Below the pieces are notes generated by a model. That model did not search any database and had not been told where the DNA came from. It was given only the letters and a program-made list of their open reading frames with translations. From assembly GCA_003994795.1 (NCBI GenBank), contig AP018269.1, positions 6,227,687 through 6,291,686 on the forward strand: a DNA stretch of 64,000 bases. The letters run 5' to 3'. How positions within the stretch are numbered: position 1 is the stretch's first letter; the number at the start of each line of letters is the position of its first letter. The translations under genes were made by a program, and so were the position numbers. Positions 35,606-45,076 of this stretch are shown here, piece by piece. The stretch comes from Cylindrospermum sp. NIES-4074 (GTDB taxonomy: Bacteria; Cyanobacteriota; Cyanobacteriia; Cyanobacteriales; Nostocaceae).

Positions 35606-38056
35606 TTAGCCAACACTCGCTAATAAGAACTCTCGTGTTTCTGGCTTGGTTACTCTCACCTGTCCGTCATCATCAATATCGACAATGGCGGTGTCGCCAT
35701 CTTGGATTTGACCGGACAGCATTGCTTCAGCCAGAGAATCTTCTAGAAGGCGCATAATTGCTCGGCGTAAGGGTCTAGCGCCATAGCTGGGGTTATAGCC
35801 TTCTTGGACTACACGGTCTTTGAAGCTTTCTGTGACTTCTAAGGTAATGCCCTTTTCAGTTAAGCGGTTAGCAACATCGCGGAGCATAATGTCAGCAATT
35901 TGCTTGACTTCATCCTTAGCCAACTGAGTAAAGACGATAATCTCATCTAAACGGTTGAGGAATTCAGGACGGAAGTAGGCTTTTAGTTCCTCATTTACCA
36001 AGGTGCGGATGCGGTTGTAACTAGCGTCGGCTTGAGTGTCGAAATCAAAGCCTAAACTACTACCACCTTTTTCAATCACCTTAGAACCGATGTTAGAAGT
36101 CAATATGATCAGCGTGTTCTTGAAGTCTACTTTCCGACCTTTGGCGTCGGTGAGTTGACCATCATCCAAGATTTGCAGCAGCATATTGAAGACATCGGGG
36201 TGCGCTTTTTCGATTTCGTCGAATAGCAGCACTGAGTATGGTTTGCGCCGCACAGCTTCCGTTAGTTGTCCGCCATCGTCGTAGCCGACATAACCAGGTG
36301 GTGAACCAATTAGCTTAGAGACGGTGTGGCTTTCCATGAATTCGGACATATCTAGGCGAATCATGGCTTCTTCAGAACCGAAGAAGTAAGCAGCCAATGC
36401 TTTTGCTAATTCAGTTTTACCAACACCAGTAGGGCCAGAGAAGATAAAGCTAGCGATGGGGCGGTTGGGGTTCTTTAACCCGACACGGGCGCGGCGGATG
36501 GCGCGAGAAACAGATGTAACTGCTTGTTCTTGACCGATGAGCCGTTTGTGAAGGGTGTCTTCTAGGTGTAACAGTAACTCTGACTCAGATTCAGTTAGTT
36601 TGTTGACTGGTACGCCTGTCCAAGAAGCGACGATTTGGGCGATGTCTTCTTCGTCAACAACGGGGATATTGACAGGTTGGCTGATTTCTGAGTCAGCGTG
36701 TAGTTTGGTTTCCAGTTCTAATTCTTGGTCGCGTAGCCTTCCCGCTTTGCCAAAATCTTGAGTTCTCACGGCGTCTTCTTTGGCTTTGGTGACGCTGGTG
36801 AGTTCGCGCTTGAGTTCTTTATTGGTGGAAGAACGGGAGTTACGCAAACGCACACGAGAACCGGCTTCATCAATTAAATCGATCGCTTTATCTGGCAAAA
36901 AGCGATCGCTAATATAGCGCTCTGACAACTCTGCTGCTGCCAAAATGGCTCCATCAGAAATATGTACTTTGTGGTGCTGTTCATAAGCACCACGCAAGCC
37001 GTAGAGAATTTGCACGGTTTCCTCAATGGTGGGTTCTCCTACCAAAATTGGTTGGAAACGCCGCTCTAAAGCCGCATCGCGCTCAATGTGCTGGCGGTAT
37101 TCTTTGAGGGTGGTTGCACCAATACATTGGAGTTCACCACGGGCTAAGGCAGGCTTGAGGATGTTAGCGGCATCCAAACCACCTTCTGTGCCACCAGCAC
37201 CAACTAAAGTGTGTACTTCGTCAATTACCAGGATGATATTGCCCACAGAGCGAATTTCATCCATGATTTTCTTTAGGCGTTCTTCAAAGTCGCCGCGAAA
37301 GCGAGTTCCAGATACCAGAGATCCCATATCCAGACTGATCACTTGCTTGTCGAGCAAAATCTCTGGAGCATCTTGATTAACAATACGTTGAGCTATTCCT
37401 TCAGCGATCGCCGTTTTCCCAACTCCTGGTTCCCCAATCAACACTGGGTTATTCTTTGTCCGCCGACCGAGAATTTGAATAGTCCGCTCAATTTCCTTTT
37501 CACGACCAACTACAGGGTCGAGCTTGCCGGATTGCGCCAGTTTGGTAAGATTTCTGCCAAATTCCTCTATAGTCAGGGCTTGGCCACGCTTTTGAGCGCT
37601 ACCACCAGCCAAAACAGTTGTATTGTCACCCAAACGACGAATTACAGCGGAGCGGATCGCCTTGAGGTCAACCCCCAGATTTTGCAGGACTTTGGCGGCG
37701 ACTCCTTCCCCCGCATCAGTTAATCCCAACAGTAGGTGTTCGGTGTTGATGTAGTTGTGTCCCAGACTGTGAGCTTCTCTAAAGGATTGCTCGAAGAGAC
37801 TTTTAACCTTAGGGGTAAACGGAATTTCTGGCGGTACAAAGCCAGAACCCCGACCAATAATTCTTTCTACTTCGCGACGTGCATCTTTGAGGGTAACGCC
37901 CAATTCGGCCAGCACCTTAGCAGCAACCCCAGTTCCTTCTCCCATTAAACCCAGGAGAATTTGTTCAGTTCCTACGAAGTTGTGTCCCAGGCGACGAGCT
38001 TCCTCCTGGGCTAGCATAATTACTCTAATGGCTTCGGAAGTGAAGTGTTCAAACAT
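35606..38056 (-). CDS. clpC: ClpC-type ATP-dependent Clp protease ATPase subunit
   Basis: About 816 aa from ATG 38056 ([14 protein letters not shown]), the family's usual start; an in-frame ATG at 38113 would add 19 residues. Two Clp_N repeats ([19 protein letters not shown] and [18 protein letters not shown]) precede D1 with Walker [10 protein letters not shown] and Walker [15 protein letters not shown]-like coiled segment (residues about 410-450) and D2 ([29 protein letters not shown]) follow. It unfolds substrates for ClpP in the cytoplasm. Differences such as [19 protein letters not shown] suggest it is a second ClpC paralogue, not the main housekeeping one. A terminator follows. Confidence 0.9.
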   Translation of the reverse strand: MFEHFTSEAIRVIMLAQEEARRLGHNFVGTEQILLGLMGEGTGVAAKVLAELGVTLKDARREVERIIGRGSGFVPPEIPFTPKVKSLFEQSFREAHSLGHNYINTEHLLLGLTDAGEGVAAKVLQNLGVDLKAIRSAVIRRLGDNTTVLAGGSAQKRGQALTIEEFGRNLTKLAQSGKLDPVVGREKEIERTIQILGRRTKNNPVLIGEPGVGKTAIAEGIAQRIVNQDAPEILLDKQVISLDMGSLVSGTRFRGDFEERLKKIMDEIRSVGNIILVIDEVHTLVGAGGTEGGLDAANILKPALARGELQCIGATTLKEYRQHIERDAALERRFQPILVGEPTIEETVQILYGLRGAYEQHHKVHISDGAILAAAELSERYISDRFLPDKAIDLIDEAGSRVRLRNSRSSTNKELKRELTSVTKAKEDAVRTQDFGKAGRLRDQELELETKLHADSEISQPVNIPVVDEEDIAQIVASWTGVPVNKLTESESELLLHLEDTLHKRLIGQEQAVTSVSRAIRRARVGLKNPNRPIASFIFSGPTGVGKTELAKALAAYFFGSEEAMIRLDMSEFMESHTVSKLIGSPPGYVGYDDGGQLTEAVRRKPYSVLLFDEIEKAHPDVFNMLLQILDDGQLTDAKGRKVDFKNTLIILTSNIGSKVIEKGGSSLGFDFDTQADASYNRIRTLVNEELKAYFRPEFLNRLDEIIVFTQLAKDEVKQIADIMLRDVANRLTEKGITLEVTESFKDRVVQEGYNPSYGARPLRRAIMRLLEDSLAEAMLSGQIQDGDTAIVDIDDDGQVRVTKPETREFLLASVG

Positions 38057-38163
38057 AGCGGGTTCTTGCTCCCTTGCTGCTTGGACTTTGGGTGAGATAA
38101 AGTTCACCCTCATCTAAAATTTTCTTGTACTTTCTTAAAGACAATGTATCTTTATTTAAAATA

Positions 38164-38213
38164 GGATGGCAGTGGTGAGAGCCGTATTGGCTCAGGTGTG
38201 GTTGCCGTCATCC
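38164..38213. other. Hairpin-rich sequence between clpC and DUF3288 gene
   Basis: GGATGGCA at the left can pair with TGCC-GT-CATCC at the right, and an inner GAGCC/GGCTC stem closes a five-base loop. It lies in the 200-bp divergent gap and could be part of either 5' leader. There is no T run to suggest a terminator. Its function is unknown. Confidence 0.35.
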
Positions 38214-38290
38214 GCCAAATAATGGCGAAATTGGGAGATTTTTAACCCTTTACTCCTGCTCAATGTAAAAAACTGTAAGCTGTAAGAATT

Positions 38291-38587
38291 ATGACAGAAT
38301 CTTCCGGAAGTAAAGATCAACAGCATCCTCTTTACAACCGCGATCGCCCCTTTATTGATATTCTACTCACTCAAGAGGCGACGGAGTACAATTTGGCAGA
38401 ATTGGCTAGGCTGCGAATTCGTTATCAAGGGTTCCCAGGCGCTAGAGACATTCAACAAGACTTGGATAAAGCCTTGCAGCGCTGGGGTTTGAGCGAAGCT
38501 GAACTTTTTGCAAAAACTCAAGCACTCCACAAGCTGGGGGGAATTTATAAAAGTCGCGGTAAAAAGGAAGAGCAAGATTGGAATTAG
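38291..38587 (+). CDS. DUF3288 family protein
   Basis: A 98-aa soluble protein widespread in cyanobacteria. Characteristic segments are QQHPLYNRDRPFIDILL, YNLAELARLRIRYQGFPGARDIQQDL and LQRWGLSEAELFAKTQALH. The role is unknown. It is divergent from clpC. The call is firm on the family, with no functional inference possible. Confidence 0.85.
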   Translation: MTESSGSKDQQHPLYNRDRPFIDILLTQEATEYNLAELARLRIRYQGFPGARDIQQDLDKALQRWGLSEAELFAKTQALHKLGGIYKSRGKKEEQDWN

Positions 38588-38709
38588 GGATTGGGAATTA
38601 GGTATTTTTGTCTTTTGATTAAAGTTCGTTACATAGAGCGATGTCTACAATGGGCTATGCCTACGCCAAGGCTTTTGAATAATTGAGGATTGACAAAGGT
38701 AGGTAAATT

Positions 38710-39324
38710 ATGGTTCAAGCCTTACCAAAACAAATCACATTTGCAGAGTTTATAGAATGGCTACCAGATGGAGAACGTTATGAATTACATGATGGGGTTA
38801 TTGCCGAAATCAATCCACCCGTAGGAGAACATGAAGATATCAAAATGTTTTTGACAACTGAATTAGGTTTTGAGTTTAAACGACTAAATCTTCCTTACGG
38901 TATACCTGGTCAAGCTTTAGTTAAGCCTACCGAGAGTCAATCAGCCTATTTACCAGATGTGCTAGTACTAAACCGTTCTAACTTGGTAAATGAACTTCTT
39001 TGGAAAAAAGAATCAACCGTTACCCAAGGTGCATCTATTCCATTAGTTATCGAAATTGTTAGTACTAACTGGAAAATTGATTATTTAACTAAAACTAATG
39101 ATTATGAAGAAATTGGGATTCCTGAGTACTGGATTGTTGACTATCTAGCTTTGGGCAGTAAACGGTTTATTGGTAATCCCAAGCAACCAACTATATTAGT
39201 TCACTTATTGGTTGAGGGTGTGTATCAGGTTAGCAAATTTAGAGGCAATGACCTGATAGTGTCACCAACTTTCCCAGCGTTGAATTTGACCGCTGAACAA
39301 ATTTTTCAAGCTGGTAATTATTAG
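38710..39324 (+). CDS. Uma2 family (DUF820) putative endonuclease
   Basis: A 204-aa protein of the Uma2/DUF820 family, greatly expanded in cyanobacteria. Segments are YELHDGVIAEINPPVGEHE, SAYLPDVLVLN (with the acidic D), IPLVIEIVSTNW (E) and DYEEIGIPEYWIVDY. The fold is restriction-endonuclease-like; biological function is not established. A paralogue with the same plan lies at 45077-45697. It overlaps the 3' end of the nuclease-TPR gene by 4 bp in convergent orientation. Confidence 0.88.
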   Translation: MVQALPKQITFAEFIEWLPDGERYELHDGVIAEINPPVGEHEDIKMFLTTELGFEFKRLNLPYGIPGQALVKPTESQSAYLPDVLVLNRSNLVNELLWKKESTVTQGASIPLVIEIVSTNWKIDYLTKTNDYEEIGIPEYWIVDYLALGSKRFIGNPKQPTILVHLLVEGVYQVSKFRGNDLIVSPTFPALNLTAEQIFQAGNY

Positions 39325-40817
39325 AAGTTTAAAATATCTAATGATTCTTCTATTTCTAACTCAACAATTATTTGGCGTATATCTTTGTGTTCTTCTAACT
39401 TTCCCTCTTTCCAATATATATCTGCTGCTTTTTGGAAATCTTCAATTGCTCCTTGCTTATCGCCAAATTCAAACCGAGCATGACCACGGTTTTTATAGGC
39501 ATCAACATAGTTAGGATTAATCTGGATTGCCTGAGTATAGTCAGCAATGGCTCTCTCATAATTTTCTAATTCAGAAAGAGAATCACCACGGTTTTTATAA
39601 CCAACAGCATCATCAGGTTCAATCTTAATATCTTCTGTAAATTGCTGCCGTACTCCTAATAAATTGCGAGGGATTTCCCGGCTTTTGTCTGTGCTAGCAT
39701 AATGGGGATTCATTTTAACCGCTTGAGTATAATCTTCAATAGCTCCCTGATTATCTCCTAAATGATAACGAGCATCAGCACGGTTTTTATAAGTAATAGC
39801 CACATGGGGATTAATTCTAATAGCCTGAGTGTAATCCTCAATTGCTGCTGCATAATCTCGGATTTGATAACGAGCTAAACCCCTTTGGTTATATGCTTTG
39901 GCATAATTAAGATTAATTTTCACTGCTTGGGTATAATCGTTAATTGCTGCTGGATAATCTCCTAATTGGTAATGAGCTAAACCTCGTTTATAATAAATAT
40001 CCGCATCCTGAAGATTAGCCTGCAAAACTTGGTTATAGTTGGTAATTGCTTCTACATACTCACCCTTTCTGAAGCATTCATCACCTAGTTTTCCATAAAG
40101 CTGGTTTAAATCTGGCTCACGGTAAATAATATAGTCATTTTCATCAGGATACAATTGAGGCTTGAGTAAATAATTTTTGGGTGGCTGAGGTGATATTTGT
40201 TGTTTAGGCTTTTGGGAAGTTGGTAATTGTTCTAAATAAGATAATAATCCGCCACCATATAATAATTGGTTTATCCCAAAGGAAATTTTACCAGTTCTTA
40301 ATTTAATCATCTGGGTGGGGAGGAACCCAGCTAAAAAAAGATGATATTTAGATTGTGCTTCATTGACTGATTCTTGAATTAAAATACAGACGACAACTGC
40401 ATTTTTTTCTACTTCTTCAGAACTAACTGACCATCTAACTTTATCAAAACTCCCGTGACGAGATTTTACCTCAACGCCAATTGCCGGATCAGCAGTTAGG
40501 GTAAAATCAATTTTACCATCACCACCAAATCGTTTTTCATAATCGACTTCAGTAATAAAATTAGCTAAACGTTCTTTGACAACTTCTTCACCCAATTTGC
40601 CTTTAAGATTATTGAGAAAAACGTCCCGAACTGGCGATGTGCGCTTATATTTTTCCGCCATCAGCCAGCAAAATTCCCGGAGTGCTTTTAACCTTTCTCC
40701 AGAAATTATCGTTAATTCACTATATTGACCTTCTGTTTCGCAATGAAGCAGACAACCAGTGTTTAACCTTTTAATAAAATCAGACTGTAGCGATCGCAGT
40801 AAGGTAATCCAGTCCAT
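39321..40817 (-). CDS. PD-(D/E)XK-like nuclease domain fused to TPR repeats
   Basis: A 498-aa fusion. Residues about 55-180 form a restriction-endonuclease-like domain: LKGKLGEEVVKERL (E), GDGKIDFTLTADP (D) and IGVEVKSRHG (E-x-K). Residues about 230-480 hold at least six TPR units of the form AINDYTQAVKINLNYAKAY, AIEDYTQAIRINP and AIADYTQAIQINPNY. One unit (RNLLGVRQQFTEDIKIE) is degenerate. The TPR part presumably binds a partner protein. No signal peptide or membrane helix is seen. The role is unknown; the intact D...E-x-K suggests a working nuclease. Confidence 0.8.
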   Translation of the reverse strand: MDWITLLRSLQSDFIKRLNTGCLLHCETEGQYSELTIISGERLKALREFCWLMAEKYKRTSPVRDVFLNNLKGKLGEEVVKERLANFITEVDYEKRFGGDGKIDFTLTADPAIGVEVKSRHGSFDKVRWSVSSEEVEKNAVVVCILIQESVNEAQSKYHLFLAGFLPTQMIKLRTGKISFGINQLLYGGGLLSYLEQLPTSQKPKQQISPQPPKNYLLKPQLYPDENDYIIYREPDLNQLYGKLGDECFRKGEYVEAITNYNQVLQANLQDADIYYKRGLAHYQLGDYPAAINDYTQAVKINLNYAKAYNQRGLARYQIRDYAAAIEDYTQAIRINPHVAITYKNRADARYHLGDNQGAIEDYTQAVKMNPHYASTDKSREIPRNLLGVRQQFTEDIKIEPDDAVGYKNRGDSLSELENYERAIADYTQAIQINPNYVDAYKNRGHARFEFGDKQGAIEDFQKAADIYWKEGKLEEHKDIRQIIVELEIEESLDILNF

Positions 40818-40950
40818 GTATATTTCTGCGAATCTTTTGATGAAGTTATTTTATTAAAATATTCATTCGCCGTAAACCTTTCTCTCGATTTCGCCGTCTG
40901 TTAGGTCTTACGTAAATGGTCAAACCCTCGCCAGAAGTAGCAAAAATAAC

Positions 40951-41181
40951 TCAATCAGGGTTTGGTGCATCTTTGACTGACATCGACCTTTTAACCGCTT
41001 GCACTAACTCGTCTTCTGTGCATTGATACAAATCTCGCAGGCGGAATACTTGCCACACCTCTAGCTTTGGTGTGGTTCTACCCTTTTCCCAGTTGCGAAT
41101 TGAAGATTCCGCGCAGTCTAGCTCTTTCGCTACGTCTAAGACTATCAGCCCTGCACGTTCTCTCAAGGCTCTCAAATCCAT
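40951..41181 (-). CDS. Small XRE-family helix-turn-helix protein
   Basis: A 76-aa DNA-binding protein. MDLRALRERAGLIVLDVAKEL and CAESSIRNWEKGRTTPKLE form a Cro/CI-type helix-turn-helix, followed by an acidic helix (YQCTEDELVQAVKRS). Similar small HTH proteins are common in cyanobacterial chromosomes and prophage-like segments; no other phage genes are near. A stand-alone regulator of unknown target. Confidence 0.8.
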   Translation of the reverse strand: MDLRALRERAGLIVLDVAKELDCAESSIRNWEKGRTTPKLEVWQVFRLRDLYQCTEDELVQAVKRSMSVKDAPNPD

Positions 41182-41330
41182 AGCTGACTAGACCTTCTAT
41201 CTACTTGTTTATCGTTAAAATTTAGCGTTAAGTATTGACAATTAGTTATATTTTGCACTTTAATCATGATTGAAGAGGCGTTAGTACATCCCCGCCAAGA
41301 GACTCGCTAACGCCCTTCACTAAACACCTT

Positions 41331-41607
41331 ATGGATAACCTAATCATGCCACAGAATCAGTATGACAGCGATTCTTCGTTAGAAACTCAGGCGATCGCTT
41401 ACAGAGAACGTCTTAACCCTTGGGCGATCGCCTCCGGCGGGCGGGTACGCCATCGCACGTTTGCTCCCCAATATGCAGCGGGTGATCGTCGCTAGATTTC
41501 GCAGTCGTTCGGATGCTGACGTACATTTACAGCGTTTACGGCAACTGATACCGAATGCTTCTTTTGTGGTGGTGTTCGACTCTCAGAGAGCAGAAGCGGT
41601 GGTTTAA
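41331..41607 (+). pseudogene. Small cyanobacterial gene frameshifted by HIP1-type repeat insertion
   Basis: The frame from ATG 41331 reads MDNLIMPQNQYDSDSSLE and then ETQAIAYRERLNPW up to 41423. The frame shifted by one continues RLLPNMQRVIVARFRSRSD, then VHLQRLRQLIPNASFVVVF, and ends at 41607. The join is a HIP1-type palindromic repeat (41424-41456). Its net length of 1 modulo 3 breaks the frame. Without about 34 bp the parts make one protein of about 80 aa. The N-terminal part now reads through to a stop at about 41496. I recognise the parts as typical of a cyanobacterial small-protein family without known function. Confidence 0.72.
41424..41456. repeat. HIP1-type palindromic repeat inside a coding sequence
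   Basis: Same family as 19408-19441 and 24171-24204, with a variant centre (GCGGGTACGCC). It sits between the two halves of the small gene and supplies the frameshift. Confidence 0.75.
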
Positions 41608-41690
41608 AGGTTGAGGAAGGGCGATCACCTATTATAGCGGTTCTCATTTTGATTAAATGCAACGCCACCAATAATGTAGAGACCGAAAAT

Positions 41691-41722
41691 GTAGAGACGT
41701 TACATGTAACGTCTCTACATTT
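41691..41722. repeat. 32-bp perfect palindrome (GTAGAGACGTTAC family)
   Basis: A complete palindrome around ACGTTACATGTAACGT with arms ATGTAGAG / CTCTACAT. A related one is at 59444-59477 with TGCATGCA as its centre. A partial extra arm (AATGTAGAGAC) precedes it at 41676. Intergenic, about 45 bp after the stop of the Rieske oxygenase gene, where it could also act as a transcript end. Confidence 0.8.
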
Positions 41723-41762
41723 TCTTGAAACCAAAGGTAAAGATAGTAATTACTTTCAGGAA

Positions 41763-42839
41763 TTACTTCAATCGCTCAACCTGACTCCTCATCAACCTTT
41801 GCACACTCACTAACGCCCGATTTAATTCATAACTCCGCCTAGCTGGATTTTGCAAATACGCCTGCTGTTCTTCTTCAATCATTTTTACATCTTGAATTAC
41901 CAAACCATCAAGTAACTTTTGCGCTGCACCAAATAAGCTATCTTTCACAAATCGCCGAAACCATATAGGCAATTTATGCAATCGCCAGAAAGAATTTAAT
42001 GATGTGAAATGAATTAAATAAGCTTTTGTCTGTGTTTCACTGACTGGACATAATAAACAATAAATTTTAAAATCTTTTCCTAAGGTTGAAACCCAATGAG
42101 GATAAACATAACTGACATCCAAGGGTTCAGGATGCAGTCGCCGCAAGGCTGGGAAAAATAACTGGGATATAGACCAAATTTTATCTATTTTATAAAAACT
42201 TTGGGCTGTATAATGAGCATCTATACGATGAATATCTTCGTCAATATCTTGCAGTGAGGCTTCTGCCCAAGCTTGCAAATCCTGATGTAAATGCCCATGA
42301 TACATATCCATCAAGTTTTCGATTAAATAAGAATAATGAGCTTGACAATTAATTATGGAAACTGTAGCAATATAATTTAAATGTTCCCATTCTGGTAAAC
42401 CCAGCGGTTCTACAGATGGTTCTCTTTCTCCGGGAAATAACCAAATAAAACCGTCTTGTTCTTTCACCGGATAACGGCGAATTTTGCAACTTGGTAATTT
42501 TTGATTTGCTGCTAAGTAAGGAACTGCTGCACATTCACCGGCTGAATTGAAGCGCCAACCGTGATAAGCACATTCTAATTCATCGACCATAACTTGCCCG
42601 TGACTAAGTTTAACTTGGCGATGGGGACAGCGGTCTTCTAAGGCGTGGACTTTTCCTGTACGATCGCGATAGAGTGCGATCGCCTGTTGCCAAAGCGTCA
42701 CTCCCACAGGCTGATGAGTAATTTCGCTACTGCGTGCTACCACATACCAGTGATTTGGGTTAATTCCCAACTGTCGAACATCACGATTTTGCACGGTTGA
42801 GGACAGAGAAGACATCGGTTCGGGCATTCTTTGAGGCAT
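41763..42839 (-). CDS. Rieske [2Fe-2S] non-haem iron oxygenase (chlorophyllide/pheophorbide oxygenase-like)
   Basis: A 358-aa enzyme. The Rieske domain has CPHRQVKLSHG and CAYHGWRF (C-x-H...C-x2-H, residues about 69-92). The mononuclear iron motif is ENLMDMYHGHLH near residue 185. Such enzymes hydroxylate or cleave rings with electrons from a ferredoxin. The closest type by layout is the PaO/Tic55-like cyanobacterial group, but the C-terminal membrane anchor of those is not obvious (one basic-hydrophobic stretch only). Substrate unknown. A single gene; no reductase next to it. Confidence 0.85.
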   Translation of the reverse strand: MPQRMPEPMSSLSSTVQNRDVRQLGINPNHWYVVARSSEITHQPVGVTLWQQAIALYRDRTGKVHALEDRCPHRQVKLSHGQVMVDELECAYHGWRFNSAGECAAVPYLAANQKLPSCKIRRYPVKEQDGFIWLFPGEREPSVEPLGLPEWEHLNYIATVSIINCQAHYSYLIENLMDMYHGHLHQDLQAWAEASLQDIDEDIHRIDAHYTAQSFYKIDKIWSISQLFFPALRRLHPEPLDVSYVYPHWVSTLGKDFKIYCLLCPVSETQTKAYLIHFTSLNSFWRLHKLPIWFRRFVKDSLFGAAQKLLDGLVIQDVKMIEEEQQAYLQNPARRSYELNRALVSVQRLMRSQVERLK

Positions 42840-43094
42840 GAGATTTGTAAGTATCAGGTGCAGTCAAAGATATATTATAAGTAAGTTATTTTACTGTGGT
42901 TTACCCTAAACTCAATTTGGCATCACTGAATCTGGATTAGATATAATACATCTCTTCCCCTAAACCCTACACCCTATCAGTCTACATTTCACCCAACCGA
43001 AAATAACTTTATCCCCTCTGCAACTAGAACTAAACTTTGCCCAGAAGCTATAAAGTGTAGATAAAGAAGTGACTAAATAACGGTAAAAATCTGT

Positions 43095-43574
43095 ATGGCA
43101 GCCTATCAAGAAAGTTTAACTAACAACGAGCTTGTAAATGAGCTAATCGCTGAAACTACAAGCATTAACCACGTAGAAGTAATTGAAAACGTCATCGACT
43201 CCCTAGAACAAGATGACAGTGCGATGGTTAGCCACAGTCCAGATGGTGCTTATCTGTGGAAGTTTAAGTATGGCAGTGTGGAAGTTTTTGTTCAACTCAC
43301 TGGCCCCAGCGATGAAGACACGATCACAGTTTGGTCTGTGGTACTCCAGTTGCCTGCCAAAGATGAACCCCGGTTGCTGCGACATTTGTTGGAGTTAAAT
43401 AGCTCTAGTACCTTTGAAGCGCGGTTTGGCATTATTGAAAATCAGGTGGTGGTGATTTCCATACGGACTTTAGCAGAGTTGTCTCCTGGTGAAGTCTCTC
43501 GGCTGATTACCATTGTGGCCACGATCGCCGATGATAATGATGAAGCGTTACAATCTGAGTTTGGTGCAGCTTGA
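43095..43574 (+). CDS. YbjN domain protein
   Basis: A 159-aa acidic soluble protein with a YbjN/type III secretion chaperone-like fold, common in cyanobacteria. Segments are IENVIDSLEQDD, YLWKFKYGSVEVFVQL, LRHLLELNSSSTFEARFGI and VVISIRTLAELSPGEVSRLI. No enzyme motif is present. The lipoate ligase-like gene overlaps its 3' end, so they are probably cotranscribed. Role unknown. Confidence 0.82.
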   Translation: MAAYQESLTNNELVNELIAETTSINHVEVIENVIDSLEQDDSAMVSHSPDGAYLWKFKYGSVEVFVQLTGPSDEDTITVWSVVLQLPAKDEPRLLRHLLELNSSSTFEARFGIIENQVVVISIRTLAELSPGEVSRLITIVATIADDNDEALQSEFGAA

Positions 43575-44292
43575 TATTTGGCGACTGATTCCTTTTTTAG
43601 AAGCCCCTGGTAATGTGCAGATGGCGATTGACGGTTGGTTGTTAGAACAACACCTGTCAGGAAAGTATCCCTCAATTCTACGGTTTTATACTTGGTCGCC
43701 ACCTGCGATTTCTCTCGGTTATCATCAACGTAAATATCCAGAATTTTGGCAAAATTTAACTTGGCAAGGTCAAAAATTGGATGTGGTGCGGCGTCCCACC
43801 GGTGGACGGGCAGTTTTACACCAAGGTGATTTAACTTACGCTGTGGTGACATCTGGGCTAACAGGCGATCGCATCCAAGCATATCAAAAAATTTGTGAGT
43901 TTTTAATTCAAGGGTGGCGATCGCTTAGTGTAGAGTTGGATTATGGTACAGCTGGGCGGGGTTACATCCACAACCCTAACTGTTTTGGTACTGCCACCGG
44001 TGCAGATTTGGTGTTATCAGATCATACCAAACTCATTGGTAGCGCCCAACTACGTCGAGGTGGAACTATTTTGCAACATGGTTCCATGCAGTTAAACCCA
44101 GATGCAGATTTGTTTAAGCAGGTATTTGGTACAGAATCTTTTAGTAAGCCCCAATTACCCCCAAATCTAGATAGAGACAGGGTTATAGAAGCTTTAATTA
44201 TTGCAGCTGGCGATCGTTTTGCCATGCAGATAGAAGTGCAACCTCTGTCTGAAGATGAGTGGAAAGCAATTTTGGCACAACCGAGGATTTAG
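43564..44292 (+). CDS. Lipoate/biotin-protein ligase family protein
   Basis: About 242 aa from GTG 43564, chosen because the conserved part begins at LDIWRLIPF and this leaves only an 11-bp overlap with the YbjN gene; an ATG at 43513 is in frame. The BPL/LplA fold has LRFYTWSPPAISLGYHQ, the VVRRPTGGRAVLHQGDLTY motif (RRxxGGxxVxHxxGxxxY), and TKLIGSAQLRRGGTILQHGS. It attaches lipoate or octanoate to a carrier-protein lysine, or transfers octanoate. The small accessory domain of LplA is reduced. Confidence 0.85.
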   Translation: MQLDIWRLIPFLEAPGNVQMAIDGWLLEQHLSGKYPSILRFYTWSPPAISLGYHQRKYPEFWQNLTWQGQKLDVVRRPTGGRAVLHQGDLTYAVVTSGLTGDRIQAYQKICEFLIQGWRSLSVELDYGTAGRGYIHNPNCFGTATGADLVLSDHTKLIGSAQLRRGGTILQHGSMQLNPDADLFKQVFGTESFSKPQLPPNLDRDRVIEALIIAAGDRFAMQIEVQPLSEDEWKAILAQPRI

Positions 44293-44295
44293 AAA

Positions 44296-45012
44296 ATGAA
44301 TAAAAATTACGTTCCCAAACAAATATTTGCAATGGGTGGGGGAGGATTTTCAATGGAATCTGCAAACCCTGCACTAGATAAATATATTTTGGGACTGTCT
44401 CAGAAGGAAAAACCGAAAGTTTGCTTTATTCCTACAGCAAGTGGTGATTCTGACAGATATATTGTGCGCTTTTATTCAGCTTATTTAAAGCTATCTTGCA
44501 CACCCACTCACTTATCACTCTTTAATCCACCTACATCTGATCTGCGGTCTTTCATTTTAGAACAGGACATCATCTATGTAGGAGGGGGAAATAGCAAAAA
44601 CCTGATTGCTTTATGGAAAGAATGGCAACTTGACCATATTTTAAAAGCAGCTTGGGAAAATGGCATCATTCTTTCAGGTCTGAGCGCGGGTTCTATTTGT
44701 TGGTTTGAACAAGGAGTCACAGATTCTATTCCCGGTTCCTTAACTGTATTACAATGCCTTGGCTTCATTAAAAGTAGTAATTGTCCTCACTACGACGGCG
44801 AACCAGAAAGAAGACCCGCATACCATCGATTATTATCTCAAGGACTAATTGGCGAAGGGTATGCCGCAGATGATGGAGTAGGTTTACATTTCATCGATAA
44901 CCAACTAGAAAAAATAGTTAGTTCTCGTTCTCAAGCAAAAGCCTATCGACTGGAAAAAGTAGGTGATACAGTCACAGAGACAATCTTAGAGCCTATATTT
45001 TTGGGTAGTTAA
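44296..45012 (+). CDS. Peptidase E-like (S51 family) protein
   Basis: A 238-aa protein of the dipeptidase E/cyanophycinase-like superfamily. AMGGGGFSME, CFIPTASGDSDRY, IIYVGGGNSKNLIALWKEW and the nucleophile elbow ILSGLSAGSICWF (catalytic Ser in LSAGS) are typical, followed by HYDGEPERRPAYHRL. It starts 3 bp after the ligase stop, so it shares that transcript. It cleaves aspartyl dipeptides in known cases; whether it handles cyanophycin breakdown products is open. Confidence 0.85.
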   Translation: MNKNYVPKQIFAMGGGGFSMESANPALDKYILGLSQKEKPKVCFIPTASGDSDRYIVRFYSAYLKLSCTPTHLSLFNPPTSDLRSFILEQDIIYVGGGNSKNLIALWKEWQLDHILKAAWENGIILSGLSAGSICWFEQGVTDSIPGSLTVLQCLGFIKSSNCPHYDGEPERRPAYHRLLSQGLIGEGYAADDGVGLHFIDNQLEKIVSSRSQAKAYRLEKVGDTVTETILEPIFLGS

Positions 45013-45076
45013 TCGGGGTGAAATATCAAGCAATACGCAAAAATACCATCTTGCCTTTTTGCATCCTAGCTCACCA

